In this document: positions 45,575 through 58,298 of the stretch, piece by piece
Numbering within the stretch: the first letter of the stretch is position 1
Layout: each line of letters starts with the position of its first letter
Source of the DNA: Haberlea rhodopensis
Lineage: Eukaryota > Streptophyta > Magnoliopsida > Lamiales > Gesneriaceae
Length of the DNA stretch: 64,000 nucleotides
Assembly (NCBI GenBank): GCA_907163345.1
Contig: CAJQUN010001158.1
Coordinates: forward strand, 1-64,000
Reading direction: 5' to 3'
Notes under the pieces: model-generated
Seen by the model: only the letters and a program-made list of their open reading frames with translations
Database searches by the model: none
Told to the model about the DNA's origin: nothing
Made by a program: the position numbers and the translations under genes

Positions 45575-46505
45575 TAGGGGTGGGCGTCGGTTATCGGGTA
45601 TCAGGTACCCGACCCAACTTGCATTACCCGATCGGGCCGGGTATTTTTTTAAAAAATTGGGTTTAGATAAACTCGAACCGAAATTTTGAAATTCGGGTTA
45701 GTGTCTGGTTTCGATATGTTACCCAATCGGGTTCGAGTATCCGAAATTTTTGACCCAGGTAGATTTCATGCATCGGACAATCGGAAATTTTAACCCATTT
45801 CAAAAGCAAAATCTGATATTACACTACATTTACAATTTCACACTCAAACATCTCACAGGCTCACAGCCACATGCGGGAAACAGCTCTCTCTCAAGCACCA
45901 TCATCTGCTCGCCTTGCAACCACCGGCCAGCACCGCCCGCCCTAGATCAAAAGATAAAGCTCCAACTGAGTCACGGTACACGTCAATGTGTGATGGCCGA
46001 TCAGTTATTTATTATCTATCCGAAAATCGGGAGCATAAAACAACAAAAAATCTGGTGCAAAGAGAGTAAATAATCTGGTGCAAAAAAAGCAAAATCAACA
46101 CTAGATACAACAACAAAATCAACAGCACTAAAAAAGTGGAAACCATCAGCCATCACTCAAGAGTCTCAGACACATAATATACAATTTACAAACGGATAGC
46201 AACAAAATTAAGAGATTGAAAGTGGAAACCCATCGGCCATCAACAACCGAAAATTAATCGGCCAACACAGATTGACGTGTATCGTGACTCCATGAGAGCT
46301 TTATCATTTGATCTAGGGTCGACGGTGGCTGCCCGTTGGCGGGGAGACGAGTAGACGATGGTTTGTGAGAGTGAGCTGTCGCCCACCTGTCGTTGTGAGC
46401 ATGTGATAGGTTTGAGTGTAAATCCGAACCCGACCCGATAGGATATTACCCTTTCAGGTCGGGTTGCGTACCAATACCCGATAAACGATACCCACCCCGA
46501 CCCCT
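45575..46505. mobile_element. hAT-like non-autonomous element
   Basis: The left end is TAGGGGTGGGCGTCGGTTAT. The reverse complement of the right end contains GGGGTGGGTATCGTTTATCG. Both continue with cgggtat and gtac words, so the termini are inverted repeats. Subterminal gacccga/tcgggt words are dense. A clear 8-bp duplication is not visible (ttgtaatt and ttgtactt are the best pair). A short reading frame inside (45,750-46,073) has no known domain. Confidence 0.6.
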
Positions 46506-46649
46506 TGTACTTATTAATAAATTTTTCGTATTATCAACTTTGATGATAATTGATATCACCAAAAAGTGTGATCTTTAATAAATGTCGTGCGATAATGCAA
46601 CAAACGATTTATCTTCTATAAACTGAATTGAACCGCTCCCAATGTATCC

Positions 46650-47100
46650 CTGTATATAAAAAAAAAAGGATAAGATGACTCCGCCCGTAGGCGAAGACAC
46701 TCTGACGCTCAAGTCAGTATATGCTTCAATAGAAAAAGTATTGAAATTGTAGGCTTTGCATAATATGAAAGGTGTATTATGAAAGACGTAAGCAATAGCG
46801 TGTAAGTAATGCGTAAGTGAACGTACCTGAATGAGGGTTAGGTGCCCTCTATTTATAGATGTAGAGATAGAGTCTCAATCAATATAGAATAAGAGTTCTA
46901 GTCAATCTATAATTGTAGAGTTCTAGTCAATCTGGGAGAAGAGTTCTAGTCAATATGAAATAGTATTGTATATGGTAACTAGATCCATGTTTATCCCGAG
47001 AATATAGATGTCTTCCAAAACCCTACAACTCATTGCTTAATCAGATTGGGTCGGTTAAAACCCATTAGGTAGATCAACCCCCCATCGAGGGGTATCAATA
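46650..47100 (-). repeat. gypsy LTR fragment, probably Tat-like
   Basis: On the minus strand the words ctgacttgagcgtcagagtg, followed by cttcgcctacgggcggagtc, resemble the R/U5 part of Tat-like LTRs. Near 46,858-46,968, the word gagttctagtcaat is repeated about three times. A TATA-like tctataaatag (minus) lies at about 46,850. Ends were not found. It may be related to the Tat fragment at 32,441-45,040. Confidence 0.4.
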
Positions 47101-47238
47101 ATAATTCACAAGGAAAACCACGTGCGAGCCATTCATTTCCATTCACTGCCAAAAAATAAAAATAAAAATAAAAATTGAACCAAGAGTACACTTTCAGATG
47201 ATTATCTGCTTTCTTAGGGGTACGTTAGCCGCTAGGAA

Positions 47239-47830
47239 TAGGGATGGCAATGGGATGGGTCCAAATCTGGACCCGCATTGAACTCGCTCCGCCGGGGCAG
47301 GTTTGGACCCGCTTCAACCGGGTTTGGAAGTGGGGTGGGGAGGGTCCTGGGATTGGCCGAACCCGCCCGGACCTGCCCCGCTATACATTTTTATTTTTTA
47401 AAAAAAAAAATTTGATATTGATTATACATTTCACTTCTTTGATTGAATCATAAAGTGTCATTATTTAATTTTATATCAAAATTCATGTGTTCATGTTAAA
47501 GAAGTTGGACATTTTGAAAGAAATAAGAGCAAATTAATAAATATTTAGTAGCTTAAAGATAGTTTTACAATGCTTATTATAAATATTTATTAGAGAAAAC
47601 ATGAAATTTAATCACAAAACTCAACTTTTGTGTTTCAAAATTGATTTCTAACTAATTTTTTTTTAAAAATAAAAAACAAAAAAAAATCTGGAACCGGGGC
47701 GGGGCGGGTAACCCCGCCGGGTTCGCGGGTCTAAGCGGGGCGGGGCTGGGCGGGTCCGGGTTTTATGTGTAGCGAGCGGGTCTTGGGATTGGCCAAACCA
47801 GTCCCATACCCGCCCCGTTGCCATTCCTGC
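47239..47830. mobile_element. hAT-like non-autonomous element
   Basis: The left end is TAGGGATGGCAATGGG. The right end, reverse-complemented, is CAGGAATGGCAACGGGG. Subterminal GC-rich blocks (cccgccccg, gcggggcggg) flank an AT-rich middle. This arrangement is very common in plant hAT elements. The target duplication is not clean. Confidence 0.65.
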
Positions 47831-48308
47831 AATAGCCCCTTTTTGCTTAATATATTGGGAAAGATTCGAGACTCGATGTAGGGTCTTCCTACCTTAACAT
47901 CATATATACACGTATCATGGACTAAACATGCATTCATAACATCTTAGGGTTCCGATTGTAGCTTTGAGCTAATAAGATTACAGGTCATAATAAAATTTCA
48001 AAAACTAATTAATTACATTCTCAATAATGAATGTTAAAGTTATAGATTTACACTACTCCTAGAGTAGAGACTATCAAAATCATGTATCCTATATTCATCT
48101 TGCTCCTTTTAGCTCACTGCCTCAACCCGACCCTAGGCCCTTCGGTCCAAAAGTGTACCTACAGGAACAACCCATCATGAGCATGTACATCATTACTTAA
48201 CATCATGAGGTGATGGCATATAAATAAATGCATGAAAATAATCGTAACATATACTTCCTGGTTAATCGTATTAATACACTTAGTTGTCCCTGTTTCATAG
48301 TCATGCAT

Positions 48309-48625
48309 ATGGGCATCTTACCCTATCGTATGACATCTTACCATATCATACATCGTGTGGCATCTTACCACGTGGGCATCTTACCCTATCGTATGGCATC
48401 TTATCATATCATAAACATCGTGTGGCCTCTTGCCACGTGGGCATCTTACCCTATCGTATGACATCTTACCATATCATAAACATCGTGTGGCATCTTACCA
48501 CGTGGGCATGGGCATCTTACCCTATCGTATGGCATCTTACCATATCATAAACATCGTGTGGCATCTTACCACGTGGGCATCTTACCCTATCGTATGACAT
48601 CTTACCATATCATAAACATCGTATC
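48309..48625 (-). repeat. tandem repeat of about 65 bp in the solo LTR, five copies
   Basis: ccctatcgtatg recurs at 48,321, 48,384, 48,449, 48,520 and 48,585. Each unit is built from smaller words, gcatcttacc plus catatcataaacatcgtgtgg plus acgtgg. Confidence 0.9.
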
Positions 48626-48944
48626 GTTGTATAAACATCATATAAACATCATCATTTCATAGACATCATTATCAACTTACTTATCATTATCATCGTCATA
48701 ACATCGTAATTACTTATACAATTATTGCGTAGTCATAGTGTAAGAATATGTTACCGTCCGATGCCCGTACGCGTCTTACGTACCTAAATTCCAAAAGTGG
48801 AGAAATTGGAGAACTTTATCTCATTGATGTCGTTGGCACCTGGGATGGTTCTACACAACCATACAAATCAATATTAGAAGCTAAATAATAGCCAAATACC
48901 AAAAAAATCATCAAAAATCATCATTTTCCACTTTTTAAACAGTG

Positions 48945-49075
48945 GCGATCGATCGCTACTTGAGGCGATCGATCGCCTCGCTTTTTGCCTTGCGGCGATC
49001 GATCGCTAAAAAATATGGCAATCGATCGCCTGTAGCGATTTTTGCTACTGGCCTTCGGCGATCGATCGCCACCTG
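48945..49075. repeat. cluster of GCGATCGATCGC words in the solo LTR
   Basis: Five copies of gcgatcgatcgc or a close variant within 130 bases, about 650-780 bases from the LTR start. It corresponds to the clusters at 29,420 and 59,415. Confidence 0.9.
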
Positions 49076-49913
49076 TTGGTGCGCGATTTTTCACAATTCT
49101 TTAGCATTTTGCAAGCTCCAACTTATACCTTTCAAACCCAAACTTTCCTACAACATCAACATCATCAAAACCCACATAAAACACTTCAAAAATCATACCC
49201 CAACAACATACAACACATACTCAAAATAAACCCACATAAATCACTTCAAAATCACCCCATTTCAAAACCAAAACATCATAAAAACTTTAGGAAGGGTTCC
49301 ATACCTCTTGAAGACTCCAAATCTTAACAAAGATCTTAAAAACAAAGGTATTGTGGAGCTTCCTTCTTCCTCCTTTGAAGAATTTCGAAAATGGGGTGAG
49401 GTTAGGGTTGTGGAAATGATTTGGGGATTTTAAGTGTGATTGGTAAAGTGAAGGGAAAAGGTATAGTGGGGGGTATATGGGTTAATTTAATTAAACTTGT
49501 ACCCATTAATTAACATGATGTATAAAATACCCCAACATGGTATTTTAAAAGCATTTACAAAAATGCATTAAACTTCCACTAAATCATGCTTTCCTCATAA
49601 TTGACAATCAATACAATTAAATCATGTTAACACTTCATTACCCATCACATAATCAATTACCATTATAAATAATCACATAACCATCATCAATGCCCAAATT
49701 GCATATAATTAATTTCGGGGCATCACACTCGAACCATGTACCTCATTGCAAAATTTACAAAGTTGCCACCACGTGAATAAAGAAGATTGCGAAGGATTCA
49801 TTGCACCTTACCCACATCATTTCCCCCTGATTATCCCCAAATTCACAAAATAATACCATTTTCTAAGTACAAAACAAATCAAAAATTCACATTGGAATAT
49901 TCATTTATATGTT

Positions 49914-50308
49914 TGCCTCAGATGCGACAACATGAGATAGAAAATAACGAAAATGAAGAATAAAATAGACACAATAATTTACGTGGAAAACCCCTAAAAA
50001 TTATTAGGGTAAAAATTATGGACAAGATGAAAATATTCCACTATAATATTTTGTAGGTTACAACATCTTGCTATCTTTCAAAGAGAACAACACTCTCAAT
50101 ATAGGAGAAAAACGACCTCACAAATATTATAGAATACACACTCAAATGTAGAGATATGAGAGAACACTCTGAAATGTGATGATTTAGAATGAAGGAAATG
50201 AACTCTATTTATATGGTTGAAGATGTGCAAATGCACATCTCCCAGCTGTCATCTCCCCAACTCCTAAATGCCAACCACCCACACTAATTGTGGGTGGACA
50301 ATCTGTCA
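49914..50308 (-). repeat. probable 3' LTR of a copia element
   Basis: It follows the pol end of the copia element on the minus strand. A purine tract (aagtgggagaaat) at about 50,309-50,323 precedes a TG at 50,308. The block contains tttacgtggaaaacccc (49,979), a segment often seen in copia LTRs. The exact outer end is uncertain. Confidence 0.5.
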
Positions 50309-50384
50309 ATATTTCTCCCACTTGAAGATTTGATTGAGAATCAAGCACATCTCCACACCCTTCAATCTTGTCTTACCCCGCTGC

Positions 50385-52068
50385 TTATGTTTTTGCTATG
50401 CCACTTGAGGATCTGCACCACTCAAACTTATCAGCATTAACCGGCTTTGTCAGAAAATCAACTATGTTATTCTTCGTATGGATTTTCTGCATATCCACAC
50501 TTCCGTCTTCTACTACATCCCGCACAAAGTGAAACTGTACTCTAATGTGTTTCGTTATGGAATGAAAGGCTGGATTCCTTGCAATGTGCAAGGCACTTTG
50601 ACTGTCACAAAATAGATTAACTTTTTCTTGTTTATGGCCAATCTTCTCCAATAGCCTTTGAATCCATATCGCTCCTTGCAAGCTTGAGTAGCTGTCATAT
50701 ATTCCGCATCCGTTGTAGATAATGCCATAACTGTTTGCGGTTTTGAAACCCAGCTTGTTACTCCTCCTGCAAGTGTAAACACATATCCAGTAGTAGATTT
50801 TCTTTTATCTGGATCACCTACATAATCTGAATCCACATAGCCCCTGAGTGTAAAATCTGGTCCTCCATAACATAATGCAGCATTCGAGGTACCCTTAATG
50901 TATCTAAGGATCCTCTTAGCCGTAATCCAATGCTCTCGTCCAGGATTCGCCATGTATCGGCTGATTGCTCCCACTGCTTGTGCAATGTCTGGTCTTGTAC
51001 AGATCATAACGAACATTAAACTTCCCACCGCTGATGCATACGGTACTCGAGACATCTCCATCCTCTCTTCTTCACTGCTAGGACACATTTCAGATAATAA
51101 CTTGCAATTAACAGGTAGAGGGGTAGAAAGTGACTTATAATCTTACATGTTGAAGCGTTGCAAGATTTTCTACAAATAATTTTTCTGAGAAAACCAAATC
51201 TTCCTATTACTTCTGTCTAGGTGAACTTGCATCCCTAGAATTTTGTTTGCTGGTCCCAAGTCCTTCATATCAAATTCCCTAGCCAACTGTGCCTTCAATT
51301 CTTGGACTCGATCATTGGTGGGGCCTGCTACCAACATGTCGTCCACGTACAACAGCAAAATGATATAATCATCATCCCCGGATCTCTTGAAATATGCACA
51401 AGGATCTGCATTAAGTATGTTGTACCCAAGACTCATGATATAGGAATCAAATCTCTTGTATCAACACATCGGCGTCTGTTTGAGACCGTACAGAGATTTG
51501 TTCAACCTGCAAACCAAGTTATCTTTGCCTATTTCTGCAAAACCTTCCGGTTGGAGCATATAGATTTTTTATTCAAGATCTCCATGAAGAAATGCTGTTT
51601 TCACATCTAGCTGTTCTAGATGTATGTCAAACACCGCACACAAAGCCAATACTACTCTGACTGTAGTAAGCCGGACCACATGATAAAATATCTCATTGAA
51701 GTCGATACCTTCTTTTTTAGCATATCCTTTCACCACCAATCTTGCACGGTATCGTTTCACTTGGTTATTGTCATCACGCCTGATCTTGTACACCCATCTG
51801 TTACCGATGGCTTTCCTCCATCGTGGCAGTGTAATAAGATCCCGAGTTTTATTTCTGCCTAAGGCTTTCAATTCTTCTTGCATAGCTTGCATCCACATGG
51901 ATACATCCGAACTTTGAGTAGTCTCCTGGAAATTTGATGGCTCACCATCCTCTGTTAATAAGCAGTATGCAATGTTGCTTTCAGTAACATAATCTGAAAG
52001 CCAACCCGGTGGTCTTCTCTCGCGAGTTGACTGCCGAACTTTGAGAACCTCGGACTCAACTGGTTCTT
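50385..52068 (-). pseudogene. Ty1/copia pol fragment: RT and RNase H, cut by a gypsy element
   Basis: From high to low coordinates the pieces are: a linker up to the gypsy insertion at 52,069, RT start (WMQAMQEELKALGRN, KRYRARLVVKGYAKKEGIDF, LDVKTAFLHGDLE; 51,569-51,898), RT catalytic YVDD (LLYVDDMLVAG; 51,170-51,436), RT end and RNase H (YASAVGSLMF, GYVDSDYVGDPDKRKST; 50,555-51,088) and the tail (FCDSQSALHIARN, FLTKPVNADKF; 50,385-50,681). At least three frameshifts or stops separate them. Sequence resembles Tork/Tnt1-type copia. Gag, protease and integrase must lie to the right of the insertion, outside the window. Confidence 0.88.
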
Positions 52069-54172
52069 TGTGATGCCCCGATGTTCGATTAACGATAATT
52101 ACATTTAATTTTGTTAAATTAGGACATGATTAATGTTATAAATTTTCGATTAATTGGTAAATTAATCATAATTGAAAAGTAATAAATGAATACTACCAAT
52201 ATTGAATATATTTAGGGTATATTTTTTTGTAACATGAAAATATTTTTTTAAATAATTAATTAACATTAATGTTTCATATCCTCTATACGTGCAACAAATT
52301 CAGAAAAGGATACAAATTATTGATTTATTGAGTTGTAGTGAGTCATCATTCACTTTCTTTAAAAATCGAACGTGTGTCTAAAGGAGTTCAGAATATCTAA
52401 CCTCATTGTTTTATCGTCGTTCTTATCCCTACTGTAAATCTTCGATCTATGCTTGACAACACCCAATTTTATTTCAAATTTTGCATCGAAAATCAGCAAG
52501 AACAAAACGAAAAGAAATGAAGGCTTGAGGTAATTTCTTCAGCAAATTTATGTGTAATTGTTTGAGTAACGGAAGGATGGTACTAATAAAATGATTAGCT
52601 GATTTTAATTACAGGTTGAATTGATCATTACTAGTGCTGTAGAATATAATTTTAGTGTTGTATAATATAATTTAGGGTTGTTCATGTAATTTAAGAAACC
52701 TGTTAGATATGTACTTGCATATTTATCATTGAGTATAGAATGGTGCACTGTGATTTTAAATATGATGACACCCCAAGTAAAAAGGTATTTAATTTGCTTG
52801 ATTAAATAGACTTCAGTATTATTATCCTTCAATATAGTTTAAGTATTGAATCATACATTTAAATGGTTAACGGGAATTCTGATTTTGGTTACTGTTTGTG
52901 AGCTGATTTTTATTTTTTTAGGGATAAAGTCAATTATTAGTTTGGTGTTGGTGTGAGTGGTAATTTGATGACGAAATTATCAAATTTTATATTAGAAAGA
53001 TGAAATAACTTTATTAGTACAGAATTACATAACATATGTGTTGTTTGATTCTATGTAGTTAGCAATTGGACAGATATCGGTTCTCTCGTCGATCAAAATT
53101 AAACTAATAAGGTATGTTGCGATCGGGTAACATACGACAGGTATCTGTATCATTTGATATATGATTTGTTGACTTCTTTGAATTACGTGAGATTATGTGG
53201 CTACGTGATTTTATTTAAATTATGTGGCATTCATAGCATTCATGAATTGGCACATCGGTGTATGAAATTAAATGTTTTGTTAACACACATCAGTTTTTAT
53301 ACATACATCGATGCATGACATGCACGTTGAGCTATGATCCTTAAATACCCTGTTTATTTTTGGATTCTGGGATAATCATTGGAGATTGGTACCGCGATAC
53401 TATGAACCGCATTAAATGGCCCGAAAGGTATAGAGAATCGTGGTCTCCTCTGATTACCATGATTTGTTGAGACGAGGGATTGGTGGCACCTTGCTGATGT
53501 CATCCCGTGTATGTCCCTGACTATGTCGAGACTTGGGATGTGATGACGCTTTGACGACGCATCACTGATGATCCCTTATGCTTGGCAGGCTCGAGCTACT
53601 ATGGTTTGATAGCGATTTGATTGATTCAGATACACCCAGTGGATGGGTGATTGACCTGGTACGTACACGACATGCATTGCATTGCATTACATCATATATC
53701 ACATTTTCTAGATACATGTTGTATATTCTATGATCGTTCCATATTGGGCTTTGGCTCACCCCCAAGGGGGGCTGTTGTTGTCTTTGTGTGTGGACAATGG
53801 CAGGTAGTACAGGTGGTCAGGGTCCCAGACAGGGTGCATCCGGTGGGAGCCACACTTGAGAGGTTTATATTCCTTTTTATCCCAGTCGTATATGTACCAG
53901 GGGTGTGTCCCTGGAGTGTAAGGAGTTTATGTATTTTATTTTGCTCAATACGAATATGTGTTTCATAGTTTGATTTGTGTTGATGGATATGAAACTGATG
54001 ATATCTATATATATTTTGACTATTGGTATTGGTTGTATGTTTCTCGTGCGACGAGGTCATGCCGAAATTTTTAGGGCCACATGTTAATAAATGGTAAACT
54101 AATCTTCCGATGTTTACACGATAATTATCATTGTGTGATAATTAATCACATCGTTAGGATTGAGCCTTTACA
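52069..54172 (+). repeat. 5' LTR of a Ty3/gypsy element
   Basis: Starts TGTGATGCCCCGATG within the copia pol and ends GAGCCTTTACA, right before the primer-binding site. It is 2.1 kb and non-coding. The partner LTR is not in the window. Confidence 0.85.
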
Positions 54173-54175
54173 TTA

Positions 54176-54187
54176 TGGTATCAGAGC
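54176..54187 (+). other. primer-binding site of the plus-strand gypsy element
   Basis: TGGTATCAGAGC, three bases after the LTR; complementary to initiator tRNA-Met. Confidence 0.88.
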
Positions 54188-54375
54188 ATAACTGGGAATG
54201 CTCTACTTTCGAGTCTTGTGTACACGTGAATAGGCACAAATATATATGTGCGCATGTGTTTGGCTTATTTGAATTTCATTGCTCTAATTTGATTTACTTG
54301 AGTTATTGGAAATATGAGTTTCTATGTTGTTTGTATATTAAGTTGGAATTTGTTGTTTTACACTTGATTTTGTAG

Positions 54376-55872
54376 ATGTTTAGAAAAGCAAAAGGTCGGG
54401 GTAAGGGCAAGGCACCTTCTATTGATGCTAAGGCTGCCAATAGCACCGGTGTTGAGCGTGTGATTGATCAGTTTGAAGAGATGTCCATGGATCTTGTCAT
54501 GGCTCGATTTCAGAATTTACATCCGCCCAAATTCCGTGGAACAGAAGGTTCTGCACGAGCTGAATCGTGGTTGAAAGAGATCGAACATTTATTCAGACTG
54601 ATTGAGTATCCTGAATATCGTAAACTGCCACTTGCCCTATATCAGTTGAAGGATAGTGCACAATCTTGGTGGGAAGCCGCTGAGATTGGTTTGGTTGAAG
54701 CCGGAGTTGAAGTATCTTGGGATGTCTTTAAGGCCTAATTTCTGGAGCAGTATTCACCTCCATCTTACTATACTGCTCAGGAAAATGAATTTAATAATTT
54801 GCGGCAGGGAACCATGACAGTTGAAGAATATGCCTCAAAATTTTCTATCCTGCTGAAATATGCACCACATGTAGCAGCAAATCCAAAGGCGAAATTTAAT
54901 AGGTTTGTCAATGGGTTGCATCCCACCCTGTTTACTTTGGTGACTGCTGGCTCCCCTACTACTTATGCTGATGCAGTAGAGCGAGCAAAGATGGTAGAAT
55001 CAGGACTTAGACGGGGAGGTCCACAGTTTCTTCCTCCGCCATCAGTACCTACTCAGCAACATGCTTTGCGTCCTAAAGGTTCAATATTCAAGAAGAAAGG
55101 CTCTTCTGCTTCCTCATCTTCCGGTTCCAGTGGATCTCGACAAAGAAGTGTTTATACTGGTCCTTACTGTAATCACTGTGGTGGTAGACATACCATTGAA
55201 CAATGTCAAGGTATGTCTGGTATATGTCACAACGGGCAAGAAGGTCATTATTCACGTGTTTGTCCTAACAGAGGCATGGCTCCTTTTCAACCTCAACCAC
55301 GATTTCCTGGTGGTCCCAGTACTTTTAGACGTATTGCTCCTAATATTCCTATTACTCCTATGCCATCATTTCAGCAGTCAAATGTTCCACAGTATCGAGG
55401 ATCTCGAGGTCAGACTGTTTCGGGTCCTCCTCAGGCCAGAGTGTACGCCATGACTGAGGATCAGGCAAAGGAGGCTCCTGGTGGTCTTATTGCAGGTATT
55501 TGCACATTATGTGATTATCCTGCACGTGTGTTATTTGATACAGGAGCATCCCACTCATTCATATCGCATGCATTTGTGGCATCGCATGATATTATCTGTA
55601 CTTCATTAGATAATACCTTATCGATAGCTACGCCAGCAGGAAGAACTATCTTATCTGAGCAGGTTGTGCATAATTGTGTGTTAATTTATGAGGATAACAT
55701 TTTATTCTTAAATTTGATCGTTCTCCCTATGCACGACTTTGATTGCATTGTTGGCATGGATGTTCTCTCTACAAATCGAGCTACTGTTGATTGTTGTCAT
55801 GGGGTAGTTCGATTCCGATCAGTTGATGGACCTAAGTGGAATTTCTATGGCAAGGGTTCCCAAGGGATTTGA
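54376..55872 (+). pseudogene. Ty3/gypsy gag and protease, with an internal stop
   Basis: Starts MFRKAKGRGKGK. The retrotransposon gag domain (PPKFRGTEGSARAESWLKEI, ALYQLKDSAQSWWEA) is cut by a TAA at 54,736-54,738. The same frame then continues (TVEEYASKF, KFNRFVNGL). A zinc-knuckle region follows: CNHCGGRHTIEQC is present, but the second knuckle (CHNGQEGHYSRVC) lacks its second cysteine. Protease is recognisable by LFDTGASHSFIS near 55,540, then DCIVGMDVL. A frameshift at about 55,870 separates it from RT. Confidence 0.9.
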
Positions 55873-58298
55873 TATCGTCTCTTGAAATGTCCCGACTTTT
55901 ATATAGCGGGAATGAAGGTTTTCTTATCTATGCTATTGATATATCGAAAATGGAGCCATCTTTATCTGATATTCTTGTCGTAAAAGAATTTCCTGATGTC
56001 TTTCCCGATGAGATTCCTGGTTTTCCTCCTCATCGAGAAGTTGAAATCAGTATTGATCTTGTTCTGGGTACTGCACCTATTTCCAAAGCTCCTTATCGTA
56101 TGGCACCGTTAGAATTGAAAGAATTGAAAGACCAATTATGGGATCTTCTCGATAAAGGATATATTCGACCGAGTGTATCGCCTTGGGGAGCTCCAGTTCT
56201 ATTTATTCGAAAGAAAGACGGTACTATGCGAATGTGCATCGATTATAGGCAAGTGAATCGGGCAACTGTGAAAAATAAGTATCCATTGCCTCGTATTGAT
56301 GATTTATTCGATCAACTTCAAGGCACTTCTATTTACTCAAAAATTGATCTTCGTTCTGGATATCATCAAGTGCGTGTTCGAGAGGAAGATGTATCTAAAA
56401 CTGCTTTTCGTACTAGGTATGGTCATTATGAATTCTTGGTCATGCCATTTGGTCTCACTAATGCTCCTGCAGTCTTTATGGATTTAATGAATCGAGTTTT
56501 TCGGGATTTCTTGGATCGATTTGTTATCGTCTTTATTGATGATATTCTTGTCTATTCGAAATCCAAAGAGGAGCATACTGAACATTTGAAGTTGGTACTT
56601 CAAATTCTTCGCACCGAACATCTTTATGCCAAATTGTCCAAATGTGAATTCTGGATGGACAAGGTGGTATTCTTGGGCCACGTCATTTCTTGACATGGTA
56701 TTTCTGTTGATCCAACTAAGGTTGAGGCAGTGTTAAACTGGCCGAGACCTACTAATGTTCCTGAGGTCCGAAGTTTCATGGGTTTAGCTGGTTATTATCG
56801 TCGTTTTATTAAAGGTTTTTCAAAAAATTGCTAAACCTATTACTCAACTGACACAGAAAAATCAGAAAGTTATTTGGTCAGATGAGTGTGAAGCAAGTTT
56901 TCTTGAACTAAAGACGAGACTGACCATTGCACCTGTACTTACTATCCCTTCAGGTACCGGAGGATATGTGGTATGCACAGATGCGTCTTTAAAAGATTTG
57001 GGCTGTGTATTGATGCAACATGGCCGAGTGGTTGCTTATGCGTCTCGCCCTCATGAAAATAAATATCCCGTACATGATTTGGAAGTGGCAGCAATTATTT
57101 TTGCTTTAAAAATTTGGCGCCATTATTTATACGGGGAAAAATTTGTTATTTATTCGGACCACAAGAGCTTGAAATATTTATTCTCTCAATCTGATCTTAA
57201 TATGAGGCAACGTAGGTGGATGGATCTTTTGAAGGACTTCGATTGCGAGATTCAATATCACCCTGGACAAGTGAACGTTATTGCGGATGCTCTCAGCCGT
57301 AAAGTTCATGATTCTGTTCTAGCTTCTGTTCGTATCGCTAAAGTACATGATGATATCTGTACTTCTGGTTGGACTTTTCACTCACATGGGAATTCTGTCA
57401 CTGTTTCTGCATTACATGTTGAGCCAAAATTGATTTCTAAAATCAAGAAAGCTCAACGAAATGATTCTCAAACTCAGAAATCTAAAGAACTTGTGTCTGC
57501 AGGACATCCTTCTGGCTTTCAGATATCTTCTGATGGTTCCTTACGACTTAATGGTCGGTTGGTTGTTCCTGATAATTCTGATTTGAAATCTGCTCTTCTT
57601 CGTGAAGCCCATTGTAGCAAATATAGTATCCACCCTGGAGGCCGAAAGATGTATATGACTCTAAGACCCCAATTCTGGTGGAGACGTATGAATAATGATA
57701 TAGCTGAATTTATTTCCAAATGTTTGGTTTGCCAACAGGTAAAAGCCGAACGAATGAAACCTGGAGGGTTACTGCATAGTCTTGAAATTCCCAAATGGAA
57801 TTGGGAACATATTGCTATGGATTGTGTAACCCATCTTCCTCGATCACCCCGAGGTTGTGATGCTATTTGGGTTATTATTGATCGATTATCTAAATCTGCA
57901 CATTTCATTCCGTATGAGCGGACTTATCCGTATAAGAAAATGACTCGATTGTATGTCGAGAATATTGTGAGACTTCACGGTGTGCCTGTTTCAATTGTTT
58001 CTGATCGTGATCCCAGATTTACTTCTAAATTTTGGAGTAGTTTTCAAAATGCTATGGTACGCGTTTGGCAATTAGTACTGCTTATCATCCTCAGACTGAT
58101 GGCCAAACTGAACGTATTATTCAAACGCTTAAAGATATGCTACGCGCCGTGGTGATGGATTTTAATGTTGGTTGGCAAGAAGCTTTACCGTTGGTGGAAT
58201 TTTCATATAATAATAGTTATCAGACGAGCATTGGTATGGCACCGTTTGAAGCGTTATATGGAAGACGATGTAGATCACCTTTATTCTGGGAAGAAATT
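55836..58298 (+). pseudogene. Ty3/gypsy RT, RNase H and integrase, broken and truncated by insertion
   Basis: RT is well kept (MCIDYRQVNRATVKNKYPLP, FIDDILVYSKS). A TGA at 56,691-56,693 and a frameshift in an A run near 56,826 follow. RNase H (CTDASLKDLGCVL, YSDHKSLKYLF, ADALSRK) and integrase (HPGGRKMY, CLVCQQVKAERMK, CDAIWVIIDRLSKSAHF, VSDRDPRF) share the frame 56,968-58,155. A further frameshift near 58,055 leads to TAYHPQTDGQTERI. The coding sequence ends abruptly at 58,298, where the chromovirus LTR begins. Close relation to the chromovirus at 60-64 kb is visible in RT and integrase. Confidence 0.92.

Larger units (their letters stand above)
47877..49727 (-). mobile_element. solo LTR of a Ty3/gypsy element, 1.85 kb
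   Basis: Read on the minus strand, it starts TGTGATGCCCCGAAAT (49,727) and ends with CCCTACA (47,877). The 5-bp target duplication ctcga flanks it exactly (47,872-47,876 and 49,728-49,732). It aligns along much of its length with the chromovirus LTR at 58,299-60,315 (for example tttacactactcctagagta and cacctgggatggttctaca), and more distantly with 27,834-30,364. With no internal region, it is a solo LTR. Confidence 0.9.

Noticed and set aside
48228..48550. Two overlapping frames rich in repeated HLTLSYG-like and SYHI-like words
   Set aside because: They are translations of the 65-bp tandem repeat in an LTR, in two registers.
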